Of a stretch of 6,761 bases of DNA, positions 1 to 6,572 are shown piece by piece. The notes below the pieces were generated by a model that saw nothing but the letters and a program-made list of their open reading frames with translations, ran no database searches and had not been told where the DNA came from. Source of the DNA: Betaproteobacteria bacterium (lineage in GTDB: Bacteria > Pseudomonadota > Gammaproteobacteria > Burkholderiales > Burkholderiaceae). The stretch is from assembly GCA_947468785.1 (NCBI GenBank), contig CANIMS010000087.1, forward strand, positions 1-6,761, read 5' to 3'. Within the stretch, counting starts at the first letter, position 1. Each line of letters begins with the position of its first letter. The translations under genes were made by a program, and so were the position numbers.

Positions 1-621
1 TAAAAGATTTTCCACGGTCCAAAAAGAGCGTTTCGCTAAAGCGTATGCAATAAATGCAAATCCAATCAGCAAGCCCAAGACAAGATGAAGCGTACCCCGC
101 TCAATGCCCAAGGGACTACTTAGCAGACTCGGCAAGTCTTGCGGTGTATTGAAAGCAATAAAGATCGTGTCGAGTGTGTTAATCCGAATGACGCCCAAAA
201 ATCCGCGCATAGTCATGTAAGCAGCCAAACCCAAGACGATGAATACGATGATGGACTTTAAATTGCCGCCACCAATACGCACCAAGGTTTTGCTACCGCA
301 GCCTGAAGATAGAACCATCCCAAGACCAAAGAGAAAACTCCCTACGATGGAAGATAACCAAAGTAATTTATTGCCGGTATAAAAACTTTTCAGAGGATCT
401 ATCAAGCCAAAGTAGGCCATTAATGCAAAACCAAGGATGGCAACACCAATTGCCAGAAACCATTGTCTTAAGCGATCCCAGCTAGACATAATGAATATAT
501 CGGATACCGCACCCATGGTACAGAAACCGGTTTTTTGCATAACAGCGCCAAGCAAGAAGGCAACCGCAAAAGTAGCCCAAAGTACAGACTTACCTAGCGA
601 AGCAATATCTACAACTTCCAT
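1..621 (-). CDS. YeeE/YedE-family (SoxT/TsuA-like) sulfur-compound transporter, 3' end cut off
   Basis: Reading the minus strand from the ATG at 621-619 gives 207 codons without a stop up to the window edge, so the C-terminus is missing. The protein begins MEVVDIASLGKSVLWATFAV and shows about five hydrophobic helices (near residues 12-30, 54-73, 86-104, 122-140 and 176-197). Two signature motifs of the YeeE/YedE family are visible: GFCTMG with Cys34, and SSGCGSKTLVRIGGG with Cys108. In the family, including the characterised thiosulfate transporter TsuA, conserved cysteines line the path for the sulfur compound. It follows the small cytochrome c gene by 22 bp on the same strand, so it is probably the distal gene of this sox transcript. 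A role in thiosulfate or sulfane-sulfur transport across the inner membrane is inferred from family and context. Only a weak ribosome-binding site (TAGAA) precedes the start. The family call is firm; the substrate is not. Confidence 0.88.
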   Translation of the reverse strand, partial: MEVVDIASLGKSVLWATFAVAFLLGAVMQKTGFCTMGAVSDIFIMSSWDRLRQWFLAIGVAILGFALMAYFGLIDPLKSFYTGNKLLWLSSIVGSFLFGLGMVLSSGCGSKTLVRIGGGNLKSIIVFIVLGLAAYMTMRGFLGVIRINTLDTIFIAFNTPQDLPSLLSSPLGIERGTLHLVLGLLIGFAFIAYALAKRSFWTVENLL

Positions 622-643
622 GATGAATAAATTCTAAAAAAAA

Positions 644-955
644 TTAAGGTTTAAATTTGTAAAACTGTTGGTTAAGGTAGGCAACAACATCAGCCTCATC
701 TTCAGGAAAAAGATCTAGTCGTAATTCGGTATTACACAGCCCGACCATCCTCTTCAAATTCGCAATCGATTTCACTTTGCTATCTGAACGGGTGTAAATC
801 ATGTCGCCATTACCAAAACCCGTTTTTTTTGCATGGCAGGCATAGCACTTTTGCTGATCAATATTTTTACCATTCGCCAAATCCGGTGCAGCATGAGCCT
901 GCGACAGCAATAGGCCACAAAAGGACATCAAATAAAGGAGTTTGATCAATTTCAT
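644..955 (-). CDS. small periplasmic monohaem c-type cytochrome
   Basis: The product is 103 residues long. It has a Sec signal peptide (MKLIKLLYLMSFCGLLLSQA, likely cleaved after HA at about residue 22) and one haem-binding site, CYACH, at 37-41. The mature protein is only about 80 residues, small for a class I cytochrome c. Met52 and Met70 are candidate distal ligands. An additional cysteine followed by asparagine (Cys74-Asn75) lies in a conserved-looking C-terminal segment, GLCNTELRLDLFPEDEADVV, followed by AYLNQQFYKFKP. It sits between the SoxH-like hydrolase and the YeeE transporter. It may carry electrons for the sox pathway or serve the transporter or hydrolase; this is inference. The start has no good ribosome-binding site directly upstream, but the hydrophobic leader begins at this Met. 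It is clearly a cytochrome c; the exact subfamily is not recognised, and a relation to the SHP/DUF1924 type of cytochrome is possible. Confidence 0.85.
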   Translation of the reverse strand: MKLIKLLYLMSFCGLLLSQAHAAPDLANGKNIDQQKCYACHAKKTGFGNGDMIYTRSDSKVKSIANLKRMVGLCNTELRLDLFPEDEADVVAYLNQQFYKFKP

Positions 956-987
956 TGAAAATCAAGCATTTAGCATTAATCCTCTAT

Positions 988-1008
988 TTTAAGGCCCTTA
1001 GCCTTAAA
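988..1008. repeat. perfect 8-bp inverted repeat (stem-loop) in the hydrolase-cytochrome gap
   Basis: The arms TTTAAGGC (988-995) and GCCTTAAA (1001-1008) are perfect inverted repeats around the 5-nt loop CCTTA. The element lies 5 nt past the stop codon of the SoxH-like gene and before the small cytochrome c gene. The stem has only three G-C pairs and no T-run follows on either strand, so it is a poor intrinsic terminator. An mRNA-stability or processing element is a possible reading. Confidence 0.5.
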
Positions 1009-1013
1009 TTGCC

Positions 1014-2003
1014 CTACTCTGTCTGAATCGAGAGATAGACGTTATAGGCATTCATCCGATTGGCAGCCCTAAACAAGGGCATTCCTTCGTATTCTGACCA
1101 ATCTGCCTGTTGATAAGCCTCATCAAAAGGATCCAAATTCAGGGCTGCTTTAGACATGGACTCCCGCAGATATTTCAGATAATTTCTCGTAAAAACGATA
1201 TCCTCAGTTGGATTGATTGAATAAGCACCATGTCCAGGAATGACGATTTTAGGCTTTAGCTTTTCAATTTCATCTAATGCCATTAACCAGCCCTTACTGT
1301 CTGCATTACCAACAAAAGGAATACGACCCCGAAATACTAAGTCGCCTGCAAAAAGCACTTTTTCTGAGGGAACATAGACCATTAAATCTTCTGGAGCATG
1401 GGCAGGGCCTACCCTACTAAGGAGAAATTCAATACCGCCAATGTTGAGCTTAGCTCTCTGATCAATCCAGACATCGGCAGCAACAAGCTGTGTATTCGCA
1501 TTTACCCAAGGAGCAAAATCCATTCGAGAAGCAATCAATCGTTGCTTTGCGGTTTCAGAGGAAAGGTAATTTCTACCTTCACCTTGCGCATAAATCTTGG
1601 CTCCTATTTTCTTAAATTCTTGTAAACCATAAATATGGTCTGCATGGTAGTGAGTGACGATCACAGCCACCACTTTTTGAGGGGTAATACGCGCAATTTC
1701 AGCAATCAGCTTTTTAGCCAAAATGGGAGACCCAAGGGCATCGACTACTACTACTCCTTTTGGCGTGATGACAAACCCAGCATTCGATATAAAGTTTTGA
1801 TTAGTACTACTACCCATTTCTGGAAAGCCTTGGACAAAGTAGGTATGGGGGGCAACCTGAACCGGCTTTAATTGAATTAAATCTTCTGCTTGACCGACTT
1901 GCCCTTGTGCATGATTAAAAAAGATAAAGGATCCCATGAGGATCCCTATCGAATATCTGAATAAATGAAGGCAAGACAAATTCAGTTTCATGCAAATAGG
2001 CAT
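1014..2003 (-). CDS. SoxH-like periplasmic metallo-beta-lactamase-fold hydrolase
   Basis: The product is 329 residues long with a complete metallo-beta-lactamase metal site: THYHADH at 117-123 (His118, His120, Asp122, His123), GPAHAPEDLMVY with His202, LFAGDLVF with Asp221, and IPGHG with His258. The N-terminus has a hydrophobic leader (about residues 12-30, ending NHAQGQ), so the enzyme is probably exported. SoxH of sox clusters is a secreted MBL-fold protein thought to hydrolyse thiol or persulfide conjugates; that role is inferred here from context. A related alternative is the quinoprotein-relay zinc hydrolase group, which has the same architecture. The ATG at 2003-2001 overlaps the stop of the DsrE-family gene by 1 nt (TAATG), suggesting translational coupling. 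A second in-frame Met at residue 5 (ATG at 1991-1989), giving MKLNLSCLHLF, would make a more typical signal peptide; neither start has a clear ribosome-binding site. The fold is certain; the substrate is unknown. Confidence 0.85.
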   Translation of the reverse strand: MPICMKLNLSCLHLFRYSIGILMGSFIFFNHAQGQVGQAEDLIQLKPVQVAPHTYFVQGFPEMGSSTNQNFISNAGFVITPKGVVVVDALGSPILAKKLIAEIARITPQKVVAVIVTHYHADHIYGLQEFKKIGAKIYAQGEGRNYLSSETAKQRLIASRMDFAPWVNANTQLVAADVWIDQRAKLNIGGIEFLLSRVGPAHAPEDLMVYVPSEKVLFAGDLVFRGRIPFVGNADSKGWLMALDEIEKLKPKIVIPGHGAYSINPTEDIVFTRNYLKYLRESMSKAALNLDPFDEAYQQADWSEYEGMPLFRAANRMNAYNVYLSIQTE

Positions 2004-2440
2004 TAAGGCTTAATGTAAGCAAACCCATCTTTAAACTGCAGATCGGCAACACGCACTACACCCGAGGGCGTGAAATCAGCATCCAATATAAATTGGTCTT
2101 TCTTGAGATTGCGATTTTTGAGTGTAATTTCGCATACTTCGAATTTAACGCCCCGCGACTTCAAGGCTGAAACTAATGGGGCATATTCCACATTATTCTT
2201 TTTGTCTTTTGCACCCTCCATTAGGAGATCGACACCATTGGCATGTGTCACCACAATGATGGTAGTTTGTGGCGAGACATCCAGATGATTGCGAATATTA
2301 CGCAAGCCCTTTAACCCTTGCGTTTCAGCATCATCAATGTGATAAACCACTTTAGTTTGCCCTGAGGTTTGAGCAGCGACAGGTAAAGCAACACCTAACA
2401 GCAGCAAGCTTGTAACAATCAGATGCAGTATTTTTTTCAT
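2003..2440 (-). CDS. secreted DsrE-family protein
   Basis: The product is 145 residues. It opens with a typical Sec signal peptide (MKKILHLIVTSLLLLGVALP, then VAAQ, likely cleaved near residue 23) and continues as a DsrE/DsrF-like alpha/beta domain: KVVYHIDDAE, then a central strand TTIIVVTHANGVDLLM, then LKSRGVKFEVCEITLKNR with its only mature cysteine at Cys103. The GV-F-VC-TL pattern is characteristic of DsrE-like domains, and cysteines in this family often carry persulfide. Most characterised DsrE proteins are cytoplasmic, so a signal peptide is notable; periplasmic sulfur handling beside SoxB is inferred. I chose the start at 2440 because it begins the signal peptide and has AAGG at 2452-2449, 8 nt upstream. 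A start at 2515 would add 25 non-leader residues and overlap soxB by 53 bp. It lies 22 bp after soxB and overlaps the next gene by 1 nt. The family is confident; the function is not established. Confidence 0.85.
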   Translation of the reverse strand: MKKILHLIVTSLLLLGVALPVAAQTSGQTKVVYHIDDAETQGLKGLRNIRNHLDVSPQTTIIVVTHANGVDLLMEGAKDKKNNVEYAPLVSALKSRGVKFEVCEITLKNRNLKKDQFILDADFTPSGVVRVADLQFKDGFAYIKP

Positions 2441-2448
2441 ATTGAGCG

Positions 2449-2452
2449 CCTT
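2449..2452 (-). promoter_or_regulatory. ribosome-binding site of the DsrE-family gene
   Basis: On the minus strand the 22-nt gap after the soxB stop reads AAAAAAGG-CGCTCAAT-ATG. The AAGG core is 8 nt from the ATG at 2440. It supports this start over the longer frame that begins inside soxB at 2515. Confidence 0.6.
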
Positions 2453-2462
2453 TTTTAAGTCT

Positions 2463-4193
2463 CTAGATTGCTGCCATACCTGGGTTATTGGCAACGCCTT
2501 TGATAATGGGTTCATTGAGTTTTACTGCCTTGACGACTTTCACATCACGCAAATGACGCTCCATCACATCCCATATCGCCTCACCACCAGCATTCTTTGC
2601 CTCTTCGCTAACAGGAGCCCAGCCAGCAACTTTATAGTTTTTGCTTACTTCAATAGGCTTTCCATTGAGACGCATATCAGTAATGCGCTTACCTGCTGAT
2701 TGCGCAGGGTCGATGGTATATTGCATTCCGCCTACCCGTACCATATCGCCGCCTTGCTGGTAATAAGGATCGGGATTGAATAAGTTATCAGCCACATCCT
2801 CAAGAATGGTTTTAATGGTTTCACCCGTCATATTCGTCACAGTGGTGTATGGATAGGTAATTGCAGTCTGATCTAGCAAGTTCTCACGGGTGATAGCCTG
2901 ACCAGGCAAGAGACTAGTTCCCCAGCGGAAGCCTGGTGAAAATGCAATCTCTGCATTTTTCTGTGCCATCAAGCCATCTAAAATGAGTTGATCAAAACTG
3001 CCGTTGAAATTACCACGACGGTATAAGAGTCCTTCCGTAGTAGCCAACTTTTCATTCAATTTTGTTTCGTAAGGAGCTCTAATCTTGGTAATCAGCTTGC
3101 TCATCACCGGATCAGCAGGAATCATATTTGAAAAAATTGGGAAGAGTTTGTATCGGAAATCGACTGCTTTACCACCCTTGACATCAAAATCTAAAACGCC
3201 CAAGAATTTACTATTTGAACCTGCGTTTGTCACCAAGGTAAGCCCACCGGGATTCTTCACCTTCACTGGAACTGGCACACCATCGTGAGTATGACCACCC
3301 AGGATGGCATCTAAGCCACTTACCCGCGAGGCCATTTTTAAATCCACGTCCATACCATTGTGAGACAACAGCACAATCACCTTTGCGCCCTTGGATTTCA
3401 CTTCATCTATTGTCTTTTGGAGATTCTCTTCCTGAATACCAAATGTCCAATCTGGCGTGAAATAGCGTGGATTTGCAATTGGGGTATAGGGAAATGCCTG
3501 GCCAATAATGGCAGTCTGAATTCCGTTTTGGACCTTCATGACATAGGGGTTAAAAACCATATCACCAAAATCAGCGGTCTTAATGTTCTGAGCAATAAAA
3601 GAAACTTTTCCTTTAAAGTCTCCGTTCACAATCTCCATGACTCGTTTTTCGCCTAAGGTCATTTCCCAGTGGGCTGTCATCACATCAACACCGAGGGCTA
3701 GAGCAGCATCCACCATATCCTGGCCATTTGTCCATAAAGCGGTGCCAGATCCCTGCCAGGTATCACCACCGTCAAGCAAGAGCGCCCCAGGACGAGTAGC
3801 CTTTATTTGCTTAATTAAGGTGGCCATGTGAGCAAAGCCGCCCATCTTTCCGTAGTTCTGTGCTGCCGCTACGTAATCTAAATAGGTAAATGCATGAGCA
3901 TCTCGTGTACCAAATTGAATGCCATTGGCCTTGAGGAAATATTCGCCAACTAAGTGCGGTGTTTTTCCTTCTTGAGCGCCGATACCAAGATTAACGTTCG
4001 GCTCACGGAAATAAATGGGGAGTAATTGCGCGTGGCAGTCTGTGAAATGCAGAAAATGGACATTACCAAATTTAGGCAAGTCATAAAACTTCTGTGCAGC
4101 ACTTTGCGCTTGGACAAAATTAGACTGCAAACTCATTCCACCTGCAGATGCAAACGCAAGCGCTTGCAAAAAATCGCGACGGCTTAAAGACAT
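2463..4193 (-). CDS. soxB: SoxB thiosulfohydrolase (sulfate-releasing, dimanganese)
   Basis: SoxB hydrolyses the sulfonate from SoxY-bound S-thiosulfonate in the periplasm, releasing sulfate. The 576-residue length is normal for the family. A Tat signal peptide is visible (SRRDFLQ at 4-10, then a hydrophobic stretch, cleavage near residues 29-31), fitting a metalloenzyme folded before export. The N-terminal metallophosphoesterase-like domain has HFTDCHAQLLP (Asp52, His54), LLLDGGDTWQGSGTALWT (Asp144), the SoxB-type AHWEMTLG (His175, where 5'-nucleotidases have the GNHE motif), LLSHNGMD (His278) and GGHTHDG (His301, His303). The C-terminal 5'-nucleotidase-like domain (about 350-560) carries SFDQLILDGLM, PGFRWG and the SoxB-like QQGGDMVRVGGMQY. 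The start has a strong purine-rich site, GGGGGAAGG (4204-4196). A terminator-like hairpin separates it from soxX, so its level may be set separately from soxYZAX. Confidence 0.98.
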   Translation of the reverse strand: MSLSRRDFLQALAFASAGGMSLQSNFVQAQSAAQKFYDLPKFGNVHFLHFTDCHAQLLPIYFREPNVNLGIGAQEGKTPHLVGEYFLKANGIQFGTRDAHAFTYLDYVAAAQNYGKMGGFAHMATLIKQIKATRPGALLLDGGDTWQGSGTALWTNGQDMVDAALALGVDVMTAHWEMTLGEKRVMEIVNGDFKGKVSFIAQNIKTADFGDMVFNPYVMKVQNGIQTAIIGQAFPYTPIANPRYFTPDWTFGIQEENLQKTIDEVKSKGAKVIVLLSHNGMDVDLKMASRVSGLDAILGGHTHDGVPVPVKVKNPGGLTLVTNAGSNSKFLGVLDFDVKGGKAVDFRYKLFPIFSNMIPADPVMSKLITKIRAPYETKLNEKLATTEGLLYRRGNFNGSFDQLILDGLMAQKNAEIAFSPGFRWGTSLLPGQAITRENLLDQTAITYPYTTVTNMTGETIKTILEDVADNLFNPDPYYQQGGDMVRVGGMQYTIDPAQSAGKRITDMRLNGKPIEVSKNYKVAGWAPVSEEAKNAGGEAIWDVMERHLRDVKVVKAVKLNEPIIKGVANNPGMAAI

Positions 4194-4207
4194 AACCTTC
4201 CCCCTAT

Positions 4208-4233
4208 AAAAACAGGCCTGTCGGCCCGTTTTT
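4208..4233 (-). terminator. intrinsic-terminator-like hairpin between soxX and soxB
   Basis: The minus-strand RNA reads AAAAACGGGCC-GACA-GGCCUGUUUUU, an 11-bp stem with a single G-U wobble and a tetraloop, followed by AUA. The GC core (positions 4213-4228) followed by five U is the standard form of a Rho-independent terminator. It lies in the 56-bp soxX-soxB gap, and the soxB ribosome-binding site starts 3 nt beyond the stem. As soxB and the downstream genes have no evident promoter of their own, I read it as a partial terminator, attenuator or 3'-end protecting structure that lowers downstream expression. On the plus strand the stem has an A-C mismatch, also with a T-run. Confidence 0.7.
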
Positions 4234-4249
4234 TACACTCTTGTTTTAT

Positions 4250-4888
4250 TTATTGATTGACTGGCGATGCTGGATCCAGTAATAAAGCCATGACATCCTG
4301 GATTTGCTGCTCATTGAGCAATTTAAAGTGGGCAAAACGTGGCATATTGCTGCAGGCGTTATAGGCCTTGGAATTATTAATACGATTCCAGGTATACGTC
4401 ACCACCTCAGGTGAATAGCCGCGTAGCTTGCCGTAGTTCCAAAGAGTAGGTCCAATCGTTCCATACGAAATTTCTTTCTGATCGATTTGATGGCAGTTGT
4501 AGCAACCACCACCAACCGGCGTACTTGCAGTATCCGTCCAGGTGGCTCCACGACCGCTTTGAGCAATAGCCTCGCCTTTTTTCCAATCGCCAATATATTT
4601 ACCATCAGAAGGCTGCTTAATGCGTGCCATATTCAATTTCTGAATCTTGTCGCGCATAGCCTCGCCCTGCTTGCTATTTGCAAACACGGGATCAGAGCAA
4701 AACTTTTGGGTTTCATCTTGATCAATGCGATCTAGGCCAGCAATACCTTCTGCCCTAAAACCATCTTTAATCATCTTATTGAACTTAGGATCATTTTTTT
4801 GCTGAGCAATGGCATTGCCTTGCATTAATAGCGCCGATACAGCAAGGCTAATAATGACTAAGAGGGATTTTGTGTTCTTCATATTCAT
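4250..4888 (-). CDS. soxX: SoxX, monohaem cytochrome c subunit of SoxAX
   Basis: SoxX partners SoxA in the periplasmic cytochrome complex that oxidatively joins thiosulfate to SoxY and passes the electrons on. The 212-residue product has a Sec signal peptide (KNTKSLLVIISLAVSALLMQ, cleaved near residue 28, AIA-QQ), a CYNCH haem site at 129-133 preceded by GGG, IGPTLWNYGKLRGYS, and the distal ligand Met182 in CSNMPRF. Cys64 and Cys179 are the other two mature cysteines and could form a disulfide. The stretch of about 80 residues before the haem domain (FRAEGIAGLDRIDQDETQKF onward) makes this the long type of SoxX rather than the short one. It starts 19 bp after the soxA stop. Met3 is an alternative start; both share the purine-rich GAGACAGAGAA upstream. 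Confidence 0.96.
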   Translation of the reverse strand: MNMKNTKSLLVIISLAVSALLMQGNAIAQQKNDPKFNKMIKDGFRAEGIAGLDRIDQDETQKFCSDPVFANSKQGEAMRDKIQKLNMARIKQPSDGKYIGDWKKGEAIAQSGRGATWTDTASTPVGGGCYNCHQIDQKEISYGTIGPTLWNYGKLRGYSPEVVTYTWNRINNSKAYNACSNMPRFAHFKLLNEQQIQDVMALLLDPASPVNQ

Positions 4889-4907
4889 ATTCTCTGTCTC
4901 TTATCCA

Positions 4908-5720
4908 TTAACGCTTCAAGCCTGGGGTTTCAACAGTACCCCCATTAGCATTCTTGGCCATATACATCGACAAGGCGATCGTTAGATCAGAGCCATATAT
5001 AGGGAATGGAAAACGTTGCTGACGGAAACAATCATTTAAACGCTGTTGCATCGTCCAGAACTGTCCACTAGATACGCGATAGGCTGGCCAATAACCCCAA
5101 CCTAAGGCAGCGCCCTTTTGAGTGGTGATATTAGGCAAGTCTTGTAAACGAATACGCTTACCATCTTCAGCATGACAAGAGGCACACGAGAAGTCCATAG
5201 GACCACCCTGGAAGAAGAAGGCACGCTTACCTAAGTCGTACATTTCTTTTTCTTTTGGATGATTGGTAGTGACTTTGATCTTATCGCCTTTGGATAAGGT
5301 GACTACGTAAGCAACGATTGCCTCCATATCCTTTTTAGGACCCTTTTGAAAAGGGGCGTCAATCATTTCCTGAGGATCACGACCTTGCAGAGTCTGCATG
5401 CAAGTCATCAAACGAGACTCAAGATCTTGAACCTTATTAGTATCCTTAAAATACTTTGGCAACTGAGCTGCTGCACCCTTCACTACGCCTGGTCCTAATC
5501 CCAAGTCACACTGTTCTAAAGTAGCATTCTTGGGGCCAGCTGGCTTTTTCCAAAGCTCTTCACCAGCAGCCTCATATAGTTCTGAAGGATTTCCATCGGC
5601 AATCATCTCGCGATATTTTGCAATATCATCCGTTGCATTTTGGGCAAAGGCTGTAGAAGAAATTGACCAGGAAGTTGCTAAAACCCCCAAGGCTAAGCCA
5701 AAGCTAAATTTACGCTGCAT
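4908..5720 (-). CDS. soxA: SoxA, L-cysteine S-thiosulfotransferase subunit (single-haem type)
   Basis: SoxA is the catalytic subunit of SoxAX and forms the S-thiosulfocysteine on SoxY. From the ATG at 5720 the protein has 270 residues, with a Sec signal peptide ending STAFA-Q (about residue 26). The C-terminal cytochrome domain holds CASCH at 179-183 and the active-site cysteine Cys231 in QQRLNDCFRQQRFP; in the family this cysteine ligates the haem and is persulfidated. The N-terminal domain keeps Cys71 and Cys107 but no CxxCH, so the second haem of dihaem SoxA is absent and the pair probably forms a disulfide. GWGYWPAYR is also typical. The start is fixed by GAAAGGG (5733-5727), 6 nt upstream, and by the leader; an extended frame to 5759 would add 13 poor residues and leave no room for this site. 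soxZ ends 39 bp upstream. Confidence 0.96.
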   Translation of the reverse strand: MQRKFSFGLALGVLATSWSISSTAFAQNATDDIAKYREMIADGNPSELYEAAGEELWKKPAGPKNATLEQCDLGLGPGVVKGAAAQLPKYFKDTNKVQDLESRLMTCMQTLQGRDPQEMIDAPFQKGPKKDMEAIVAYVVTLSKGDKIKVTTNHPKEKEMYDLGKRAFFFQGGPMDFSCASCHAEDGKRIRLQDLPNITTQKGAALGWGYWPAYRVSSGQFWTMQQRLNDCFRQQRFPFPIYGSDLTIALSMYMAKNANGGTVETPGLKR

Positions 5721-5726
5721 TTGATA

Positions 5727-5733
5727 CCCTTTC
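5727..5733 (-). promoter_or_regulatory. ribosome-binding site of soxA
   Basis: On the minus strand GAAAGGG-TATCAA-ATG precedes the start at 5720 with 6-nt spacing. It decides the soxA start against the in-frame ATGs at 5741 and 5759. Confidence 0.7.
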
Positions 5734-5759
5734 AAAACCATAGAGACGGTAAAGATCAA

Positions 5760-6068
5760 TTAAGAAGCAGTCGCTTCATCGGTGCGCTTATCACCTTTAC
5801 TATCAACCCAATTGACAACAATCTTGTCGCCTTTGGCACCTTTGTATTTGAAGTTCAAGAATGGATCCTTAGAAACTGCAGGGCCAAACTGACCATTAAA
5901 CACATCTTTACCATTAGCCTTAACGTTGATGTTGCTGATGAACCAGGCAGGAATTGTTTTGCCAGCAGCATCTTTACGCTGACCAGATTCCATGTCGTGC
6001 TTCATCAAAATTTTTACATCCACAATTCCACCGTTCTCAGCAGCTCTAACGCGCATTGGATCAGCCAT
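5760..6068 (-). CDS. soxZ: SoxZ, sulfur-carrier partner of SoxY
   Basis: SoxZ forms the SoxYZ heterodimer and presents the SoxY sulfur-carrying arm to SoxAX, SoxB and SoxCD. The 102-residue product has the usual family length and beta-sandwich pattern. Signature parts are IVDVKILMKHDMESGQRKD (residues 15-33; many homologues have HPMETGxRKD here), TIPAWFISNINVKANGK, VFNGQFGPAVSKDPFLNFKY and GDKIVVNWVDSKGD. There is no signal peptide and no cysteine, as expected for a protein exported together with Tat-targeted SoxY. A strong ribosome-binding site, AGAGGA (6078-6073), sits 4 nt from the ATG. soxY ends 51 bp upstream and soxA starts 39 bp downstream. Confidence 0.97.
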   Translation of the reverse strand: MADPMRVRAAENGGIVDVKILMKHDMESGQRKDAAGKTIPAWFISNINVKANGKDVFNGQFGPAVSKDPFLNFKYKGAKGDKIVVNWVDSKGDKRTDEATAS

Positions 6069-6119
6069 GATTTCCTCTTTTAATCTATTGAATTATTAAC
6101 AATGATGAATAGTTGGGGC

Positions 6120-6572
6120 TTAACCGCCACAACCACCTAAAGTCACTTTGACCTCTTTAACTGCCATGCTCCACTTGCCATCAGCTTTCACTAAGGCATA
6201 TACGTTGGAGGTTTGACCCATCTTGATACGGGTGGTAACAAACGTCTCAGTACCGGCAGGAATAAAGAATTGGGCTGCTAAAGCGCTCGGGTTCTTTTCA
6301 ACCAAGATTGCCATTTGTTCTGCTTTGAGGGTAGTTGTAATTCCGACTGGAACTACTGCACCATTTTCAGCAATATCAGGGGCATTCAAAGTCACGGCGC
6401 CAGATTTATCTGGAGTACCAGCACCCAAAATCTTGAATACATCGTCTAGGCTTTTGCCTTCAAAAGCGGCTTTATTCCATTCTTGAGCCTGGGCTACGCT
6501 AATAAGACCCGCAGAAGCCATCAAGCCAAAAACGGCTGAATATTTCATTAAACTGCGTCGCTGCTGATTCAT
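6120..6572 (-). CDS. soxY: SoxY, thiosulfate-carrier protein
   Basis: SoxY covalently carries pathway intermediates on the cysteine of its C-terminal swinging arm. The 150-residue protein ends in VTLGGCGG, with Cys148 as the only cysteine, which is the hallmark of SoxY. The N-terminus is a Tat-type signal (QQRRSLMK at 3-10, hydrophobic stretch, cleavage after VAQA at about residue 29), which lets SoxZ leave the cytoplasm with it. The mature part has the SoxY immunoglobulin-like features VTLNAPDIAENGAVVPVGIT and FVTTRIKMGQTSNVYALVKAD. An excellent ribosome-binding site, AAAGGAG (6584-6578), lies 5 nt from the ATG. It follows a cytochrome c gene by 67 bp; no convincing promoter was found in that gap. 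Confidence 0.98.
   Translation of the reverse strand: MNQQRRSLMKYSAVFGLMASAGLISVAQAQEWNKAAFEGKSLDDVFKILGAGTPDKSGAVTLNAPDIAENGAVVPVGITTTLKAEQMAILVEKNPSALAAQFFIPAGTETFVTTRIKMGQTSNVYALVKADGKWSMAVKEVKVTLGGCGG

Noticed and set aside
2441..2515. Longer start for the DsrE-family protein at 2515
   Set aside because: The added 25 residues are not leader-like and overlap the end of soxB; the start at 2440 has both a signal peptide and a ribosome-binding site.
4399..4605. Minus-strand 68-codon frame inside soxX
   Set aside because: It is a shifted frame within the haem-coding part of soxX; its product has no recognisable features.
5721..5759. Longer start for SoxA at 5759
   Set aside because: It would add 13 residues before a well-formed signal peptide and absorb the GAAAGGG ribosome-binding site serving the ATG at 5720.
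6069..6119. AT-rich imperfect repeat (ATTG...CAAT) between soxY and soxZ
   Set aside because: The pairing is only 4 bp with a long AT loop; nothing distinguishes it from background.
437..6486. Plus-strand open frames of 60-120 codons (for example 437-637, 1398-1625, 1635-1871, 2442-2699, 3360-3656, 5721-6083)
   Set aside because: Each lies opposite a well-supported minus-strand gene, has no recognisable domain, signal or family pattern, and is explained as antisense shadow.
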